A stretch of 64,000 nucleotides of DNA, taken from contig JASBRP010000031.1 of NCBI GenBank assembly GCA_030149365.1, positions 62,001 through 126,000 of the forward strand, in the 5' to 3' direction. This document shows positions 36,400 through 45,617 of this stretch, piece by piece (the stretch's first letter is position 1; every line of letters starts with the position of its first letter). The notes beneath the pieces are model-generated. The model searched no databases. It was given only the letters and a program-made list of their open reading frames with translations, and was not told the origin of the DNA. The position numbers and the translations under genes were made by a program. This stretch comes from Solimonas sp. (lineage in GTDB: Bacteria; Pseudomonadota; Gammaproteobacteria; Nevskiales; Nevskiaceae).

Positions 36400-38247
36400 C
36401 TACTCCGATAGCGAGAGGCTGCCCGCCGGTACCGCGCCGGTGGAGCTGCGGCAGGGCTGGTTCGCCAGTTCCGTGCAGGCCAGCGCCGCGGGTACCTGGG
36501 CGGGGCCGTCGTCCATCACGCCGACCACCAGCTTCGACGCGTGCTCCGGATCGTGCAGGATGGTGTTGAGCGACGGCAGCGGCTTGAACAGGAAGCCCCA
36601 GTCGCCGGTGATGCCGGTGGGCGCATCCACGATCAGGCGCAGCGCGCTGCCGGCACGGAAGCGGTGCGCGAAGGGGAAGATTTCCAGGCGCGCCAGGACC
36701 GGCTCGCCGAGCTTGAGCGTCTGCACGCTGCCGGCGGTGAAGTGCTGGAACGGCCGTGTGGCGGTGGAGCGGCTCTCATCCAGCGCACGGGCCGAGGCAC
36801 GCAGCCAGCCGCGGGCCACGTAGAGCTCCTGGCCGTCGGGGCGAACCTCGGTGAGGGTGGCCTGGAGATCGACATCCGGGACGGTGGCGGTGAGCCAGAG
36901 GTCTGCGCTGGCGGAGCCGAGCAACTGCGCGTCCTGCTCCAGCACCGGCGTGGTCCAGACCACGCGGCCGGAGTCGGGCGCGGGGAGCTGCCACAGCAGG
37001 TCCAGGGCGCTCAGGGCCCAGGGCAATGGGTTGGTGGACGGTGAAGGCAGCGGATAGAGATAGCGGCTGCCGGTTTCCGCTGTGGTGGGTGGCGTGCGGG
37101 CGAGCGTCTCCGATTCCCGCAGGAACAGCTCGACCGGACGCGGCGACGGCAGCCGGTCGTAGGAGGTGATCCAGCCGGGCTGCGAATCCTCCGCTCTCAG
37201 GTCGTGCAGGACCTGGATGCGCGGGGTGCGCTCCCAGCCGTTGTCCCTCCCGCGCAGGTAGCGCTCGTAGAACTCGAGCAGCATCTCCGAGTGCTGCGGC
37301 TGGTCCTCGGTCAGGTCATGGTTGCCATTGCTCATGACGCTCCAGGTCTTGCGCAGGTTCAGCACGCCAAGCAAACCACCCGGCTCCAGCAGGCCGCCGA
37401 TGCGCGATCCGGTCTGCTCGTCCTGCCAGTAGACGATGTTCAGCACGGGCACGTCGATCTGCGCGGCCGTGGCGGCGGGGCTGCGGCTGTGCCAGTCGAA
37501 GGCTCCGTCGATGTGAGGGCTCAAGATGCCCTGCACCACGAAGGATTCGTAGGCGAGCTTGTTGGCGGCGTAGTTCACGGCGCATTCAAGATCGGCCTGC
37601 AGGATGGCGGCCGGCACGGCCTCGGCACCGGGCAACTGCTGCTGCACCGTGAACAGGCCGGAGAAGACCGAGTTCAGGATGCCGCCGGGCGCGCCGACGT
37701 CCCGATAGAGATCGAAGATCACGTTGGAGGGCGCGATGGCCCGCAGGTGCGGCGGGCGCTGCCCAGCCGTGAACAACTGCATGATGCCCGGGTACGAATA
37801 ACCGATCATGCCGATGTTGCCGTCGGACCAGGGCTGCACCGCTGCCCACTCGACGGCCTCGGCACCATCGACGCCCCATTGCGGATCGAACAGGCTGAAG
37901 CCGCCGGAGGAACAGCCCGTACCGCGCACGGAGACGCCGAGCACGGTGTAACCGCGCAGGAGCAGCTTCGCCTTCACGCCGGGAATGTTGCTGAAGTAAC
38001 CGCCGGTGCCGGCGTCGTAGCCGTCGTACTGCATGACCACAGGCCCTGGGGGCGCATCCACGGCGCGCTCCCAGTGATAGCGCAGGCGCGTGCCGTCGGT
38101 GAGGGTCAGGTAGCCGTCCTGGGTGGTGGTCTCCGGGCCGTAGGCTTCGACGGGGATTTGTGCGTCGCCAGAGACGGAAGACGAGTCATGGCAGGCGGCC
38201 AGGCTGAGGGCCAGGGCGAGGCCCATGGTCCTGAATAGCGGTTTCAA
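36400..38247 (-). CDS. CocE/NonD-family lipoprotein hydrolase
   Basis: A 615-residue alpha/beta hydrolase of the X-Pro dipeptidyl-peptidase/cocaine-esterase type. The TTG start has GGGGAG six bases upstream; an ATG seven codons later is the alternative. A lipobox LAAC gives lipid-Cys 19. Nucleophile Ser151 lies in GYSYPG; the C-terminal jelly-roll (TPVLEQDAQLLGSASADLWL) is complete. It is a surface or periplasmic esterase or peptidase; substrate unknown. Confidence 0.88.
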   Translation of the reverse strand: MKPLFRTMGLALALSLAACHDSSSVSGDAQIPVEAYGPETTTQDGYLTLTDGTRLRYHWERAVDAPPGPVVMQYDGYDAGTGGYFSNIPGVKAKLLLRGYTVLGVSVRGTGCSSGGFSLFDPQWGVDGAEAVEWAAVQPWSDGNIGMIGYSYPGIMQLFTAGQRPPHLRAIAPSNVIFDLYRDVGAPGGILNSVFSGLFTVQQQLPGAEAVPAAILQADLECAVNYAANKLAYESFVVQGILSPHIDGAFDWHSRSPAATAAQIDVPVLNIVYWQDEQTGSRIGGLLEPGGLLGVLNLRKTWSVMSNGNHDLTEDQPQHSEMLLEFYERYLRGRDNGWERTPRIQVLHDLRAEDSQPGWITSYDRLPSPRPVELFLRESETLARTPPTTAETGSRYLYPLPSPSTNPLPWALSALDLLWQLPAPDSGRVVWTTPVLEQDAQLLGSASADLWLTATVPDVDLQATLTEVRPDGQELYVARGWLRASARALDESRSTATRPFQHFTAGSVQTLKLGEPVLARLEIFPFAHRFRAGSALRLIVDAPTGITGDWGFLFKPLPSLNTILHDPEHASKLVVGVMDDGPAQVPAALACTELANQPCRSSTGAVPAGSLSLSE

Positions 38248-38382
38248 TTGAGGCTCCCCGGAGAGTTGCCGCCCGGTATCTTCGGGCGATCAGGGTCAAT
38301 GGTAGGGGAAATGCGGGAGTTGGGATGCCCCTCGCGCTCAGGGGTCCAGGGCACCGCCAAGGCTGATTCCGGGCGGGGCCAA

Positions 38383-38454
38383 GTGACGGTCCTGGGTGCG
38401 GCTGGGCGCCTGCCCGCCTCGACTATCGTTTTGCGCCAGGATGAGGACCGTCAC
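38383..38454. repeat. Long inverted repeat, MITE-like
   Basis: Perfect 11-bp arms GTGACGGTCCT and AGGACCGTCAC are 50 bp apart; beyond them the outer flanks (GGCCAA and AAGTGGCC) are also partly complementary. It lies between the CocE-like gene and the lower-GC amidotransferase gene. It may be a small non-autonomous element or a long stem-loop terminator; no target duplication is clear. Confidence 0.4.
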
Positions 38455-38526
38455 AAGTGGCCAAACCACGCGGCGAATCTGCTGGTTAACCGCGCGCTTT
38501 CATTGCAGCTGACCAGCGATGTCGCA

Positions 38527-39207
38527 CTACTCTGTCAACGCCTGAATGAGCTCGCGAAGTACACGGTAGGCCGTATCGTCTTGGGTGACCCCAGCTTGAA
38601 GCTTCAGAGACTTAACGTGCGGACCAGGGGTCAGAGGCTTCCTGGCCTGCCAGGCCGTGTATAGCTCTTCAGTGATCTCGGGATGGAACTGAACCGCCGC
38701 GATCCTGCCCTCAAATTCAAAGGCTTGGTTTGCACAGCCGTCCGTGGCCATGACGCTCTCCGTACCGGGCGGAGCAGTGAAGGTATCCTGGTGCCATTCA
38801 AACGCCTGAAATGCCGGCGGCGCAGTTCTGAACAATGTCGAGCGTTTCGCACCTTCAGTCAGTCGAACCTCGTGCCAGCCCGCCTCCATGTGCTCAGCCC
38901 TCCTTACACGTCCTCCCATCACTTCAGACAGCATTTGAGCTCCGAGGCAGATTCCGAGCACTTTCTTGCCGCCAGCAACCGCGGCGCGAACCAACGCCTT
39001 TTCTGGAATGAGCCAAGGATGCTCAGCTTCTTCGTAAACACCCATCGGCCCACCGAGAAGAATCAGCAAGTCAAAGTCAGTCACTGCGGGCAAGTCATCG
39101 CCCAAGTATGGCTTTACGATTCGTGCTTGCAGTCCATGGTCGTTCAGCAATATGGCAAGAGTGCCAGGCCCCACGATTTCGGAGTGCTGAATCATGTGGA
39201 TTCTCAT
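38527..39207 (-). CDS. Class I glutamine amidotransferase-like protein
   Basis: A 226-residue GATase1 protein. The ATG at 39207 gives MRIHMIQHSEIVGPG, the standard opening of this family; a frame extension to 39237 has no ribosome site. The catalytic Cys is in GICLGAQ (residue 87) and the His/Glu are in QFHPEIT. The family releases ammonia from glutamine or removes gamma-glutamyl groups. The base composition is clearly lower in G+C than its neighbours, with unusual codons, suggesting transfer from another genome. Confidence 0.88.
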   Translation of the reverse strand: MRIHMIQHSEIVGPGTLAILLNDHGLQARIVKPYLGDDLPAVTDFDLLILLGGPMGVYEEAEHPWLIPEKALVRAAVAGGKKVLGICLGAQMLSEVMGGRVRRAEHMEAGWHEVRLTEGAKRSTLFRTAPPAFQAFEWHQDTFTAPPGTESVMATDGCANQAFEFEGRIAAVQFHPEITEELYTAWQARKPLTPGPHVKSLKLQAGVTQDDTAYRVLRELIQALTE

Positions 39208-39372
39208 AAATCGAGGGGCCTCACTGTGTACGTTCATGTGTAAAAAGGGGCGACGCCGATCCTGGTGCCGACATGATCGACAGTCCGCAGGTCAGGGCGC
39301 CTGCGCAGCAAGCGCACAGGGATCAAGCTCGTTGTCCGAGGCGGTGTTGCATAGCGGCACTGAAGAATCGCT

Positions 39373-39891
39373 TTAGAGATAAAGTTCAACGGCAACCCGG
39401 TTTTGACACATAGCCGCCTCTAAAAACAATACCCGGGGAGGAAGCGCCAACGTATAGGGCCAATCCGGAATCACGCGCCTGGCAAGGATCGCAGGGCTGG
39501 TCGTCGAGGCGCCTGGCGCGGAAGGCGGATCACCTTCCGGCGCCGTGGCCCCTATCCGCGATGTTCCGCTCTGGCCCTGACACACGAGATGGCCCCCCAA
39601 GAATGTGGCGACGCTGATCCCCAGCATCGATATCGGCTGCATGTACGCCCCAACGGGCTGCGCCGAGGGAGCGCTCAGCACTGAAAGAAGTCCGAATAGG
39701 CCCGAGAGCAGCGATAGGCTGCCAGACGCGTAGAGCAGGAATGCCACCAACTGGGTCGCGAAGGGGAACAGGCCCGGCGTTCCCGAGCTGAGCAATATGC
39801 TCACCAGGGACAGCGCAGCGAGGGCCGCCAGGCCGCCGCTCACGATGATCAGCACCCAGCGAACCCACGAGGGAGAGATAGTCAGTTTCAT
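39373..39891 (-). CDS. Hypothetical membrane protein with three TM helices
   Basis: A 172-residue protein with AGGA five bases before the ATG. Hydrophobic helices lie near residues 10-34, 42-68 and 84-103, followed by a Pro/Ser/Ala-rich hydrophilic tail of about 70 residues. I do not recognise a family. It sits alone between the amidotransferase and the GH16 gene in a region of mixed composition. Confidence 0.55.
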   Translation of the reverse strand: MKLTISPSWVRWVLIIVSGGLAALAALSLVSILLSSGTPGLFPFATQLVAFLLYASGSLSLLSGLFGLLSVLSAPSAQPVGAYMQPISMLGISVATFLGGHLVCQGQSGTSRIGATAPEGDPPSAPGASTTSPAILARRVIPDWPYTLALPPRVLFLEAAMCQNRVAVELYL

Positions 39892-40026
39892 GGCTTCCTG
39901 ATGAGTGGATTCAGCCTGCGTTGATGCAGGCCCCTGAATCTACATCAGGGGTGACTTCCGCTTGAAGCTGACGACCACGATCCCTCCCCAGGTCGCGGGC
40001 CGTCGCCTCGCCGCGGTGGACCCAGG

Positions 40027-40063
40027 CAAAACAAAACGCCCGCCAGGTTTCCCTGGCGGGCGT
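40027..40063 (-). terminator. Rho-independent terminator of the GH16 gene
   Basis: A 12-bp stem ACGCCCGCCAGG / CCTGGCGGGCGT with a four-base loop is followed on the minus strand by TTTTGTTTTG. It lies about 70 bases past the stop. Confidence 0.85.
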
Positions 40064-40130
40064 GATACGGCGACCTCTTCAATCCACTCGCGGCTCAGAG
40101 GTCAAAGAACCTCATGAACGGTCCTGCCTG

Positions 40131-41084
40131 CTACTTCCAGACTCGCACGTAGTCGATCTCCGTGGTGGCCGGCAGCATGCCAACACCGCCGTAGGCGTTG
40201 GCACCGGTCCCCAGCGCCTGCGTCAGCGCGATGATGTAGCGCTTGTCAAAGGCCGAATCGTTGGAGTTGTTCACCAGGCAGGACTGGCCGTTGACCAGGA
40301 TTTCCAGGCGGTTCGAGGTCCACTCCAGGGTGTAGGTATTCCACTGGCCGCGGTTGGCTTGGCAGGTCCAGGCGGTGTTGATGCCCGGCTGCGGACCCAG
40401 CAGGTCGGCGGCGTAGTGCAGGAACGGGATGGCCAGGTTCGGGTGCTGCGAGTAGGTCTCGACGATGTCGATCTCGCCGGACAGGGGCCAGAGTGCGGTG
40501 CTGTGGTAGCGCACGTCGGGCCACAGCCAGAAGGCCTCCTGCAGGCCCGGCGCGCTTGCCGAGGGCACCCGCATGCGGGCCTCGAAGCGACCGTACTTCT
40601 GCGAGAACAGGTAGTAGGTGGAGATCTGGCCTGCGGCGAAGCGCGAGCCGGCGCGGTTGGTAGGGCAGCCGGCGACCGGCTGTGCCATCTCCTTGACCGA
40701 GAGATTGAGATTGCCGCCGGAGACGCTGATGACCGCCGGGTCGTCGATGTAGCAGGCATAGACCGTGTTGCTGCCGTTCACGAAGTTGGTCTGCGGGACC
40801 CACTTCGAACGATCCAGGCTGGCGCCGTCGAAGTTGTCGGAGAACGTGCACTGCCACGGGGTGCCGTCGGATTTCACCACCGTTGCGCCGCAACCCCCGG
40901 CATCGATCATGCCCGAGGCGGCCGGCGTCTCCGGTGGCCCGATCAGATTGAGGTTGCAGGACAGTTCGTTTGCGAGGTTGGGCTTCCAGTCGGCGCAGGT
41001 TGCTGCGCTTGCTGCTGGGGCAAACAGGATGGCCGATACAGCGAGGACCGGAGCCAGTACGACGGTTGCGAGACGAGTTAGCAC
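40131..41084 (-). CDS. Secreted glycoside hydrolase family 16 protein
   Basis: A 317-residue exported enzyme. The GTG start is backed by GGGGAG six bases upstream. The signal peptide ends near AASA. An unusual Cys-containing segment (CADWKPNLANELSCNL, then GGCG) precedes the catalytic domain, which starts near residue 75 (FSDNFDGASLDRSKW). The GH16 active site GEIDIVETY supplies the nucleophile Glu, Asp and acid/base Glu. It probably cuts beta-1,3 or mixed-linkage glucans. It is a single-gene unit with its own terminator. Confidence 0.9.
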   Translation of the reverse strand: MLTRLATVVLAPVLAVSAILFAPAASAATCADWKPNLANELSCNLNLIGPPETPAASGMIDAGGCGATVVKSDGTPWQCTFSDNFDGASLDRSKWVPQTNFVNGSNTVYACYIDDPAVISVSGGNLNLSVKEMAQPVAGCPTNRAGSRFAAGQISTYYLFSQKYGRFEARMRVPSASAPGLQEAFWLWPDVRYHSTALWPLSGEIDIVETYSQHPNLAIPFLHYAADLLGPQPGINTAWTCQANRGQWNTYTLEWTSNRLEILVNGQSCLVNNSNDSAFDKRYIIALTQALGTGANAYGGVGMLPATTEIDYVRVWK

Positions 41085-41210
41085 GTTATTCTCCCCTTGG
41101 TTTTATCCCGGGGGAAAGCCTATGTACGTCGATTGGGCAGTGTCTGTAGGAAAGCGCCCTCCCGGTGCGTGCGCCGCGAGCGGCGAGAGCGATTTTTACC
41201 AACGCTTTGA

Positions 41211-42410
41211 TCAGCCAAGCGCGCCGGACGTTGGCCTGAGCCCGTTGCCCGGGCTTGCTCCGCTGGCTTGCCCTGGATCGAGCGCTGGCACGCCCTCACT
41301 GGTGGCGGCTTCTGCTGGCGTCAGTTGCCCATGGGCGGCAACGAGGTAGCCGGCGATCAAGCGATTCGCCCAGGACCGCGCCGACCAGCCCTCGAAGAAG
41401 GCGCAGTGGCTGCCGCGGGCCGAGCGTACCAGCAGCGCATCCGGGATGCGCTTGATGGCGTCCAGGTGGTCCAGGACGTTCTCGACGACGCAGACGGGGT
41501 CGTCGTCGGCATTCAGGATCATCATGGGGACGGCGATGCTATTGAACACGCCCATGGGATTGGAGCGCTGCAGGTAGTCGCCGACGCTGGCGCAGCCCGC
41601 CATTTCGTAGAGGTTCTGGTGGAACTCGCTCAGGTCCGCCGCTGCGAGGCAGCTGTTGTAGCTGCCCAGGTGCGCGAAGGCCTGCGAGTGTGGCTCCAGG
41701 AAGTGCCGCTTGAGCCGCGTGGCCATGGCCCGGCTGTAGAACGGCTTGGCACGCGTCCAGGCGACGCCGATGTCGTAACCGGGGCAGTAGGCGACGCCGG
41801 CCTGGATCAGCGAGCGGGGGCCTTCTTCGCCCAGGTAGCGCACCAGCAGCCCGGAGCCGGCTGAAACCCCCACGGCGTATAGCGGGGACGCGGGAAATTC
41901 GCCGCGGATGCGCTGCAGTTGCTCGCGCAGGTCATCGGTGCAGCCCATGGTGTTGACCCGGGGTGCGGTGAGCGGCAGGCCGCCGTGGCCACGGCGCGTG
42001 CACAGCACGACGCGCCAGCCGGTGGCCTTTCTCATGTCGCGGGCGATCACGCGCATGCTTTGCGCGTCGCCGGTGACGGTATGCAGCAGCACCAGGGTTG
42101 GCGTTTCAGGCGCCGCATCCAGGCCGAGCCAGTCGAGGGCCGTGGTGCCGCCGTCGCGCATGGTGAGGACATCATGCCGCTCGTAGCGCAGCCTGGGGAT
42201 GATGGCCTCGCTCAGCATGAGCCAGATCACTTGCAGGTGATGGTTGTACAGCCAGGGCGTGGGGTAGTAAGCCTGGCGCAGTTGATCGAGCTTGCCGAGG
42301 ACCCCGCGGTTGAAGGCGGAGGGGTGGAAGTCGACTTGCGGGCGGGACACCGCCCGCAGCCGGTAGTGCGCGAACCACAGGGCGAGCAGCAGCGCGATGA
42401 CGATCATCAT
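41211..42410 (-). CDS. YheT/ABHD1-like alpha/beta hydrolase
   Basis: A 399-residue hydrolase anchored by an N-terminal hydrophobic segment (MMIVIALLLALWFAHY). Nucleophile Ser is in GVSAGSG; Asp is in NADDDPV and His in GSHCAFFEG. The family acts on lipids or short-chain esters. It begins 18 bp after the cti gene and is probably co-transcribed with it, hinting at a membrane-lipid role. Confidence 0.87.
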   Translation of the reverse strand: MMIVIALLLALWFAHYRLRAVSRPQVDFHPSAFNRGVLGKLDQLRQAYYPTPWLYNHHLQVIWLMLSEAIIPRLRYERHDVLTMRDGGTTALDWLGLDAAPETPTLVLLHTVTGDAQSMRVIARDMRKATGWRVVLCTRRGHGGLPLTAPRVNTMGCTDDLREQLQRIRGEFPASPLYAVGVSAGSGLLVRYLGEEGPRSLIQAGVAYCPGYDIGVAWTRAKPFYSRAMATRLKRHFLEPHSQAFAHLGSYNSCLAAADLSEFHQNLYEMAGCASVGDYLQRSNPMGVFNSIAVPMMILNADDDPVCVVENVLDHLDAIKRIPDALLVRSARGSHCAFFEGWSARSWANRLIAGYLVAAHGQLTPAEAATSEGVPALDPGQASGASPGNGLRPTSGALG

Positions 42411-42428
42411 GGCCTGGCCCCCTGCCCT

Positions 42429-44801
42429 CTACAGGTTTTCATATCGGTTCATGTCGAAAAGGGCAGCCTGCACCGGATCGGTCTCCTGCAGGTAGCGCGT
42501 CAGGTCGTGGAAGACTTCCCAGAAGTCCGGCCGGGTCCGGCGCACGCCCCAGATCTGCACCACGGCTTCCAGTTGGCGCGCGTCGGTGACCTGACTCAGT
42601 GAATGGGTGAAGCGGTCCATTTCCGCCAAGGGTACATCGAACATGAAGTTGGGATAGCTGCCCATGACGCCGGGCGTGACCGTGAGCGTGTCCTTTTCCG
42701 GCAGAAGGCGATCCTCTTCGCCCAGCAGGAAGGCGACATTGCTGTGGGCGCGGTTGTGGATGAGGGAGTAGACCAGGCGTTCGCCGCCCGGGGCGGTGAC
42801 CCGCAGGTAGCTGAGCTCGGGAAGCAGCCTGATAACCGGCAACTGCGCGGCAGTCTTCGCCGTCAGGTGGCGCAGGGAGGTGTTGGCACTGCGCATTGCC
42901 GGGCTCTCTCCCGCCACGGCGCAATTGGCACCGGCGCAGCGGTTGAGGGTGTCCGCTGGTCCCATGATCGGGCGCATGCGCTGGTAGAGCTGGGCCGCGA
43001 ACTGGCGCTTCACGTCTACGCCCTGGTAGCGGATGCGGGTGGGGACGCGATCGTCGGCGGGGGCGTATTCGCTGAACCATTTCTTGTCCTTGCCGCCGCC
43101 GGCGTACCACTGCTCGCGCAGCGGGTTGCGAGCCTCCTTGGGCAGCAGGCGCAGGAAGTTGTACTCGGCCTCGTTGCGGATCAGGTCGAAGTACAGCCGT
43201 GTCTTGAGCTGGTGGGACACGCTGCCGTAGACGTTGAAGTTGACGACGAGCTGGTAGTAGCTGCGCTCGAGCAGGGGGTAGTCCATCATCCAGATGGTGT
43301 CGGGCACGTCGCCGGTGAGGCCGCGCCGGACGGCGGCATTGTTGAAGTGGCGGAAGATGGTCAGCAGCGCCACGCGGTTCCAGCCGTCGCCATCCCAGAT
43401 GTTGCTGAAGTCCGGGCCCTGGGGCTCGGTGCGGGCCAGCTCCTGCTGGCGCAGCAGCACGTACTGGTTGCGCTGCTCGTTGTACTTCTTCCACTCCGAG
43501 GCGATGCCGGTGAGATCGGAGTCTTGCCCGGGCACGCCGATCAGCGGGGTGGCCTTCTGCCGGTAGGCGGCGTCGTTGACGTAGCGCTCGGTATCGGGGT
43601 CTTCAAACACGGCCCAGAAATGGTCTCGGATCACGTCGGTGGCGATCTGGCCGCTGCAGACGGGGCCGCGGATGAAGGTGCGCACGAAGTACTCGGCCTC
43701 ATCGAGCATGAACTGGTAGCGCGCCTTGGCCGGGATGGCGGCGAAGGTGAGGAAGGCGTTGGCCTTCTCCGCTTCGCTGTAGCCAGGGGCCTTGCCGGCG
43801 TCCCATTTCTGGCCGAAGAAGAGCTGGTCGTAACGGCGCATGCGGGCGTCCGTCAGCGCGTAGGTGATGTGGGTTTTCTCGACCAGGGTTTCGGTGATGA
43901 GGCGAAAGCGGTAGTAGACCGGCCCTTGCGGATCGTCATTGGGGCGGACGGTGGCCACCGGGACGATGGGGCCATCCGCGGTGCGCGAGCGCAGCAGTTC
44001 GAAGAAATGCGGTGCCTTGTCCGTGTTGAAGTGGACGTGCGCGAGGAACAGGTGCTCGTAGAGATAGCGCGCCACCAGCTTTTCGCGGGCGCCTTCACGG
44101 TTGAGATAGCGCTCCCATTTCTGGACGGCCTTCGCCTCTGCGGCCGTGGGCTGCAGGCTGGAGGGCTCGGTGCGGCTGCCCTCGTCCACCCAGGTCTGGA
44201 GCTTGGCGTACTCGGCGTTGGTCAGGCCGGCCACGCCCAGGGGCATGCCCTGCTCGGGGCGCTTCCGGGCGTAGCGATCGAATTCGTCCAGTGTTGCGCA
44301 TTCGTTCGTACGCTCGGTGCCGAGCTCGATGCTGTCCGGCAGCTTGCTGTTGGGCGGGAAGGGATTCTGGTGACCCAACTCGATCATGCGGCTGAGCAGG
44401 GAGGCCTCGCGCAGGGTGTCCTTGCCTGCCGGCCCGTACTGGGTGGAGTAGAAGCCCTTGGTTCGCCATTCCCCGGTGGTCAATGCATCGATGCCCAGGC
44501 GGGTGGGCGCGAGGTCTTCTGCCCGGGTGCCGTCGTATACCCGCAGCTTTGATGCGCCGCGTTGTGTGCCGGCGGGACTTTCAAGCTTGAGCTGGCAGGG
44601 AGCATCGTTGCAGGAGTGGCAGGCGATGCATTTGCTTTCGAAGATCGGCTGGATGTCGCGCTGGTAGGTCACGGTCTGCCGCAGTGCCGGTGGCGGCGGG
44701 AGGTCTTCATAGACCAGTTTGTCGGAGCACGCCGGGGTAATGGCGATGAAGGTAACCAGGGCCAGGAGCTTCACTGCCGAGGGGCAAATGAGGTTTTTCA
44801 T
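42429..44801 (-). CDS. cti: Fatty acid cis/trans isomerase
   Basis: A 790-residue periplasmic cytochrome c-type protein. A signal peptide is followed by the heme site CIACH (C58, C61, H62) and extra cysteines at 64 and 69, as in Pseudomonas Cti. The length and downstream motifs (YLYEHLFLAHVHFNTD; MDRFTHSLSQV) fit the family throughout. Cti converts cis to trans unsaturated fatty acids in membrane phospholipids, giving rapid tolerance to solvents and heat. That fits a host that degrades hydrophobic compounds and carries an RND pump. Confidence 0.95.
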   Translation of the reverse strand: MKNLICPSAVKLLALVTFIAITPACSDKLVYEDLPPPPALRQTVTYQRDIQPIFESKCIACHSCNDAPCQLKLESPAGTQRGASKLRVYDGTRAEDLAPTRLGIDALTTGEWRTKGFYSTQYGPAGKDTLREASLLSRMIELGHQNPFPPNSKLPDSIELGTERTNECATLDEFDRYARKRPEQGMPLGVAGLTNAEYAKLQTWVDEGSRTEPSSLQPTAAEAKAVQKWERYLNREGAREKLVARYLYEHLFLAHVHFNTDKAPHFFELLRSRTADGPIVPVATVRPNDDPQGPVYYRFRLITETLVEKTHITYALTDARMRRYDQLFFGQKWDAGKAPGYSEAEKANAFLTFAAIPAKARYQFMLDEAEYFVRTFIRGPVCSGQIATDVIRDHFWAVFEDPDTERYVNDAAYRQKATPLIGVPGQDSDLTGIASEWKKYNEQRNQYVLLRQQELARTEPQGPDFSNIWDGDGWNRVALLTIFRHFNNAAVRRGLTGDVPDTIWMMDYPLLERSYYQLVVNFNVYGSVSHQLKTRLYFDLIRNEAEYNFLRLLPKEARNPLREQWYAGGGKDKKWFSEYAPADDRVPTRIRYQGVDVKRQFAAQLYQRMRPIMGPADTLNRCAGANCAVAGESPAMRSANTSLRHLTAKTAAQLPVIRLLPELSYLRVTAPGGERLVYSLIHNRAHSNVAFLLGEEDRLLPEKDTLTVTPGVMGSYPNFMFDVPLAEMDRFTHSLSQVTDARQLEAVVQIWGVRRTRPDFWEVFHDLTRYLQETDPVQAALFDMNRYENL

Positions 44802-45253
44802 GAACGCGACCGACCGTGGGCCGTGCTGGCCTGAGAAGCAGAGGCAACGACAAGGATGGGAATTGCGCCAGATGGCGAGGAGGGGCAGCGGCCCCGGACA
44901 ACTGCTCCCACCGGTATAACCGCCCCCGGAAGGCCAGGGGCAAGGATGTACAAAGACGACATGGCGTTTGCGCTCGATCTAGTAGTGAACGGGCGCAGTG
45001 CAAATGGCATGCCGCCAATTGCCGTTCGTAAGTTATTGATTTACAACAAATCAACAGAAGCTCCTTGCAAGGCTTTCCTGCGTAATGCATGCCTTGAAAG
45101 GGTCGCCTTGCTCTTAATGCACGGAGAAATCCGCCAAAGCTTGCAAAGGGCAAGCGCTGCAATGCGCGGCCGGAGCCGGTTCGTGCATCGGGGGAGATCC
45201 CGTGGCGCGAAGGGGCTGTCGCTTTTTTTGCACGACTAAGATTCGGACAAGGC
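44802..45253. other. Gap upstream of cti without a supported gene
   Basis: The small plus-strand frame from 44856 (127 codons) has no ribosome site and no recognisable protein. The stretch holds an inverted repeat TTGATTT-ACAAC-AAATCAA at 45036-45054 and should contain the cti promoter. Confidence 0.45.
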
Positions 45254-45302
45254 TGCAATTAATTGCAAATTGCATGGAATCATTAAAAATATTCTTTTTA
45301 AT
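45254..45302. promoter_or_regulatory. AT-rich control region with two inverted repeats
   Basis: TGCAATTAATTGCA (45254-45267) is a perfect 14-bp palindrome, and ATTAAAAA-TATTC-TTTTTAAT follows at 45282-45302. This is the most AT-rich stretch nearby and lies 61 bases before the 39-residue membrane peptide, so it is probably the promoter of that peptide and the hemerythrin. Confidence 0.5.
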
Positions 45303-45362
45303 TCAGTAACTTGATGATGGCACGTCTCATGTAGGGATAGAGCCATCAAGGGAGTGCTGAAC

Positions 45363-45482
45363 ATGAGCGATTTCTGGTTGTTGGCGGGTGTGCTGCTGCT
45401 GGCCCTGGAACTCTGGTCGGCCCGGAATCCGGGCGCCGCGCAATCAGGTCAACGCAGGGCGGTCGCCTCCACGGTGGTTTGA
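45363..45482 (+). CDS. 39-residue membrane peptide
   Basis: MSDFWLLAGVLLLALELW starts a single membrane helix followed by a short basic tail ending VASTVV. GGGAG lies nine bases upstream of the ATG and the control region at 45254 precedes it. It is followed after 135 bp by the hemerythrin gene. The function is unknown; the good ribosome site and helix make it credible. Confidence 0.6.
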   Translation: MSDFWLLAGVLLLALELWSARNPGAAQSGQRRAVASTVV

Positions 45483-45617
45483 GCGCTCATTTCATGAGCG
45501 CGAGCCAGGCGAACCGTGTGGCCGTGACGACGCAAGCACTCATCAAGGATTCGTTTTCACTGCGACGGGAATCGGCCGTGGTCGAGCCCGGAACACCAAG
45601 AGCACAGGAGCAACAGC

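Noticed and set aside
44856..45239. 127-codon plus-strand frame upstream of cti
   Set aside because: No ribosome site, mixed composition, and no recognisable domain; the inverted repeat inside suggests control DNA.
45315..45340. Apparent sigma-54 site TGGCACG upstream of the 39-residue peptide
   Set aside because: The -12 half is missing: the bases at the required spacing are ATGTA, not TTGC, so the GC element is absent.
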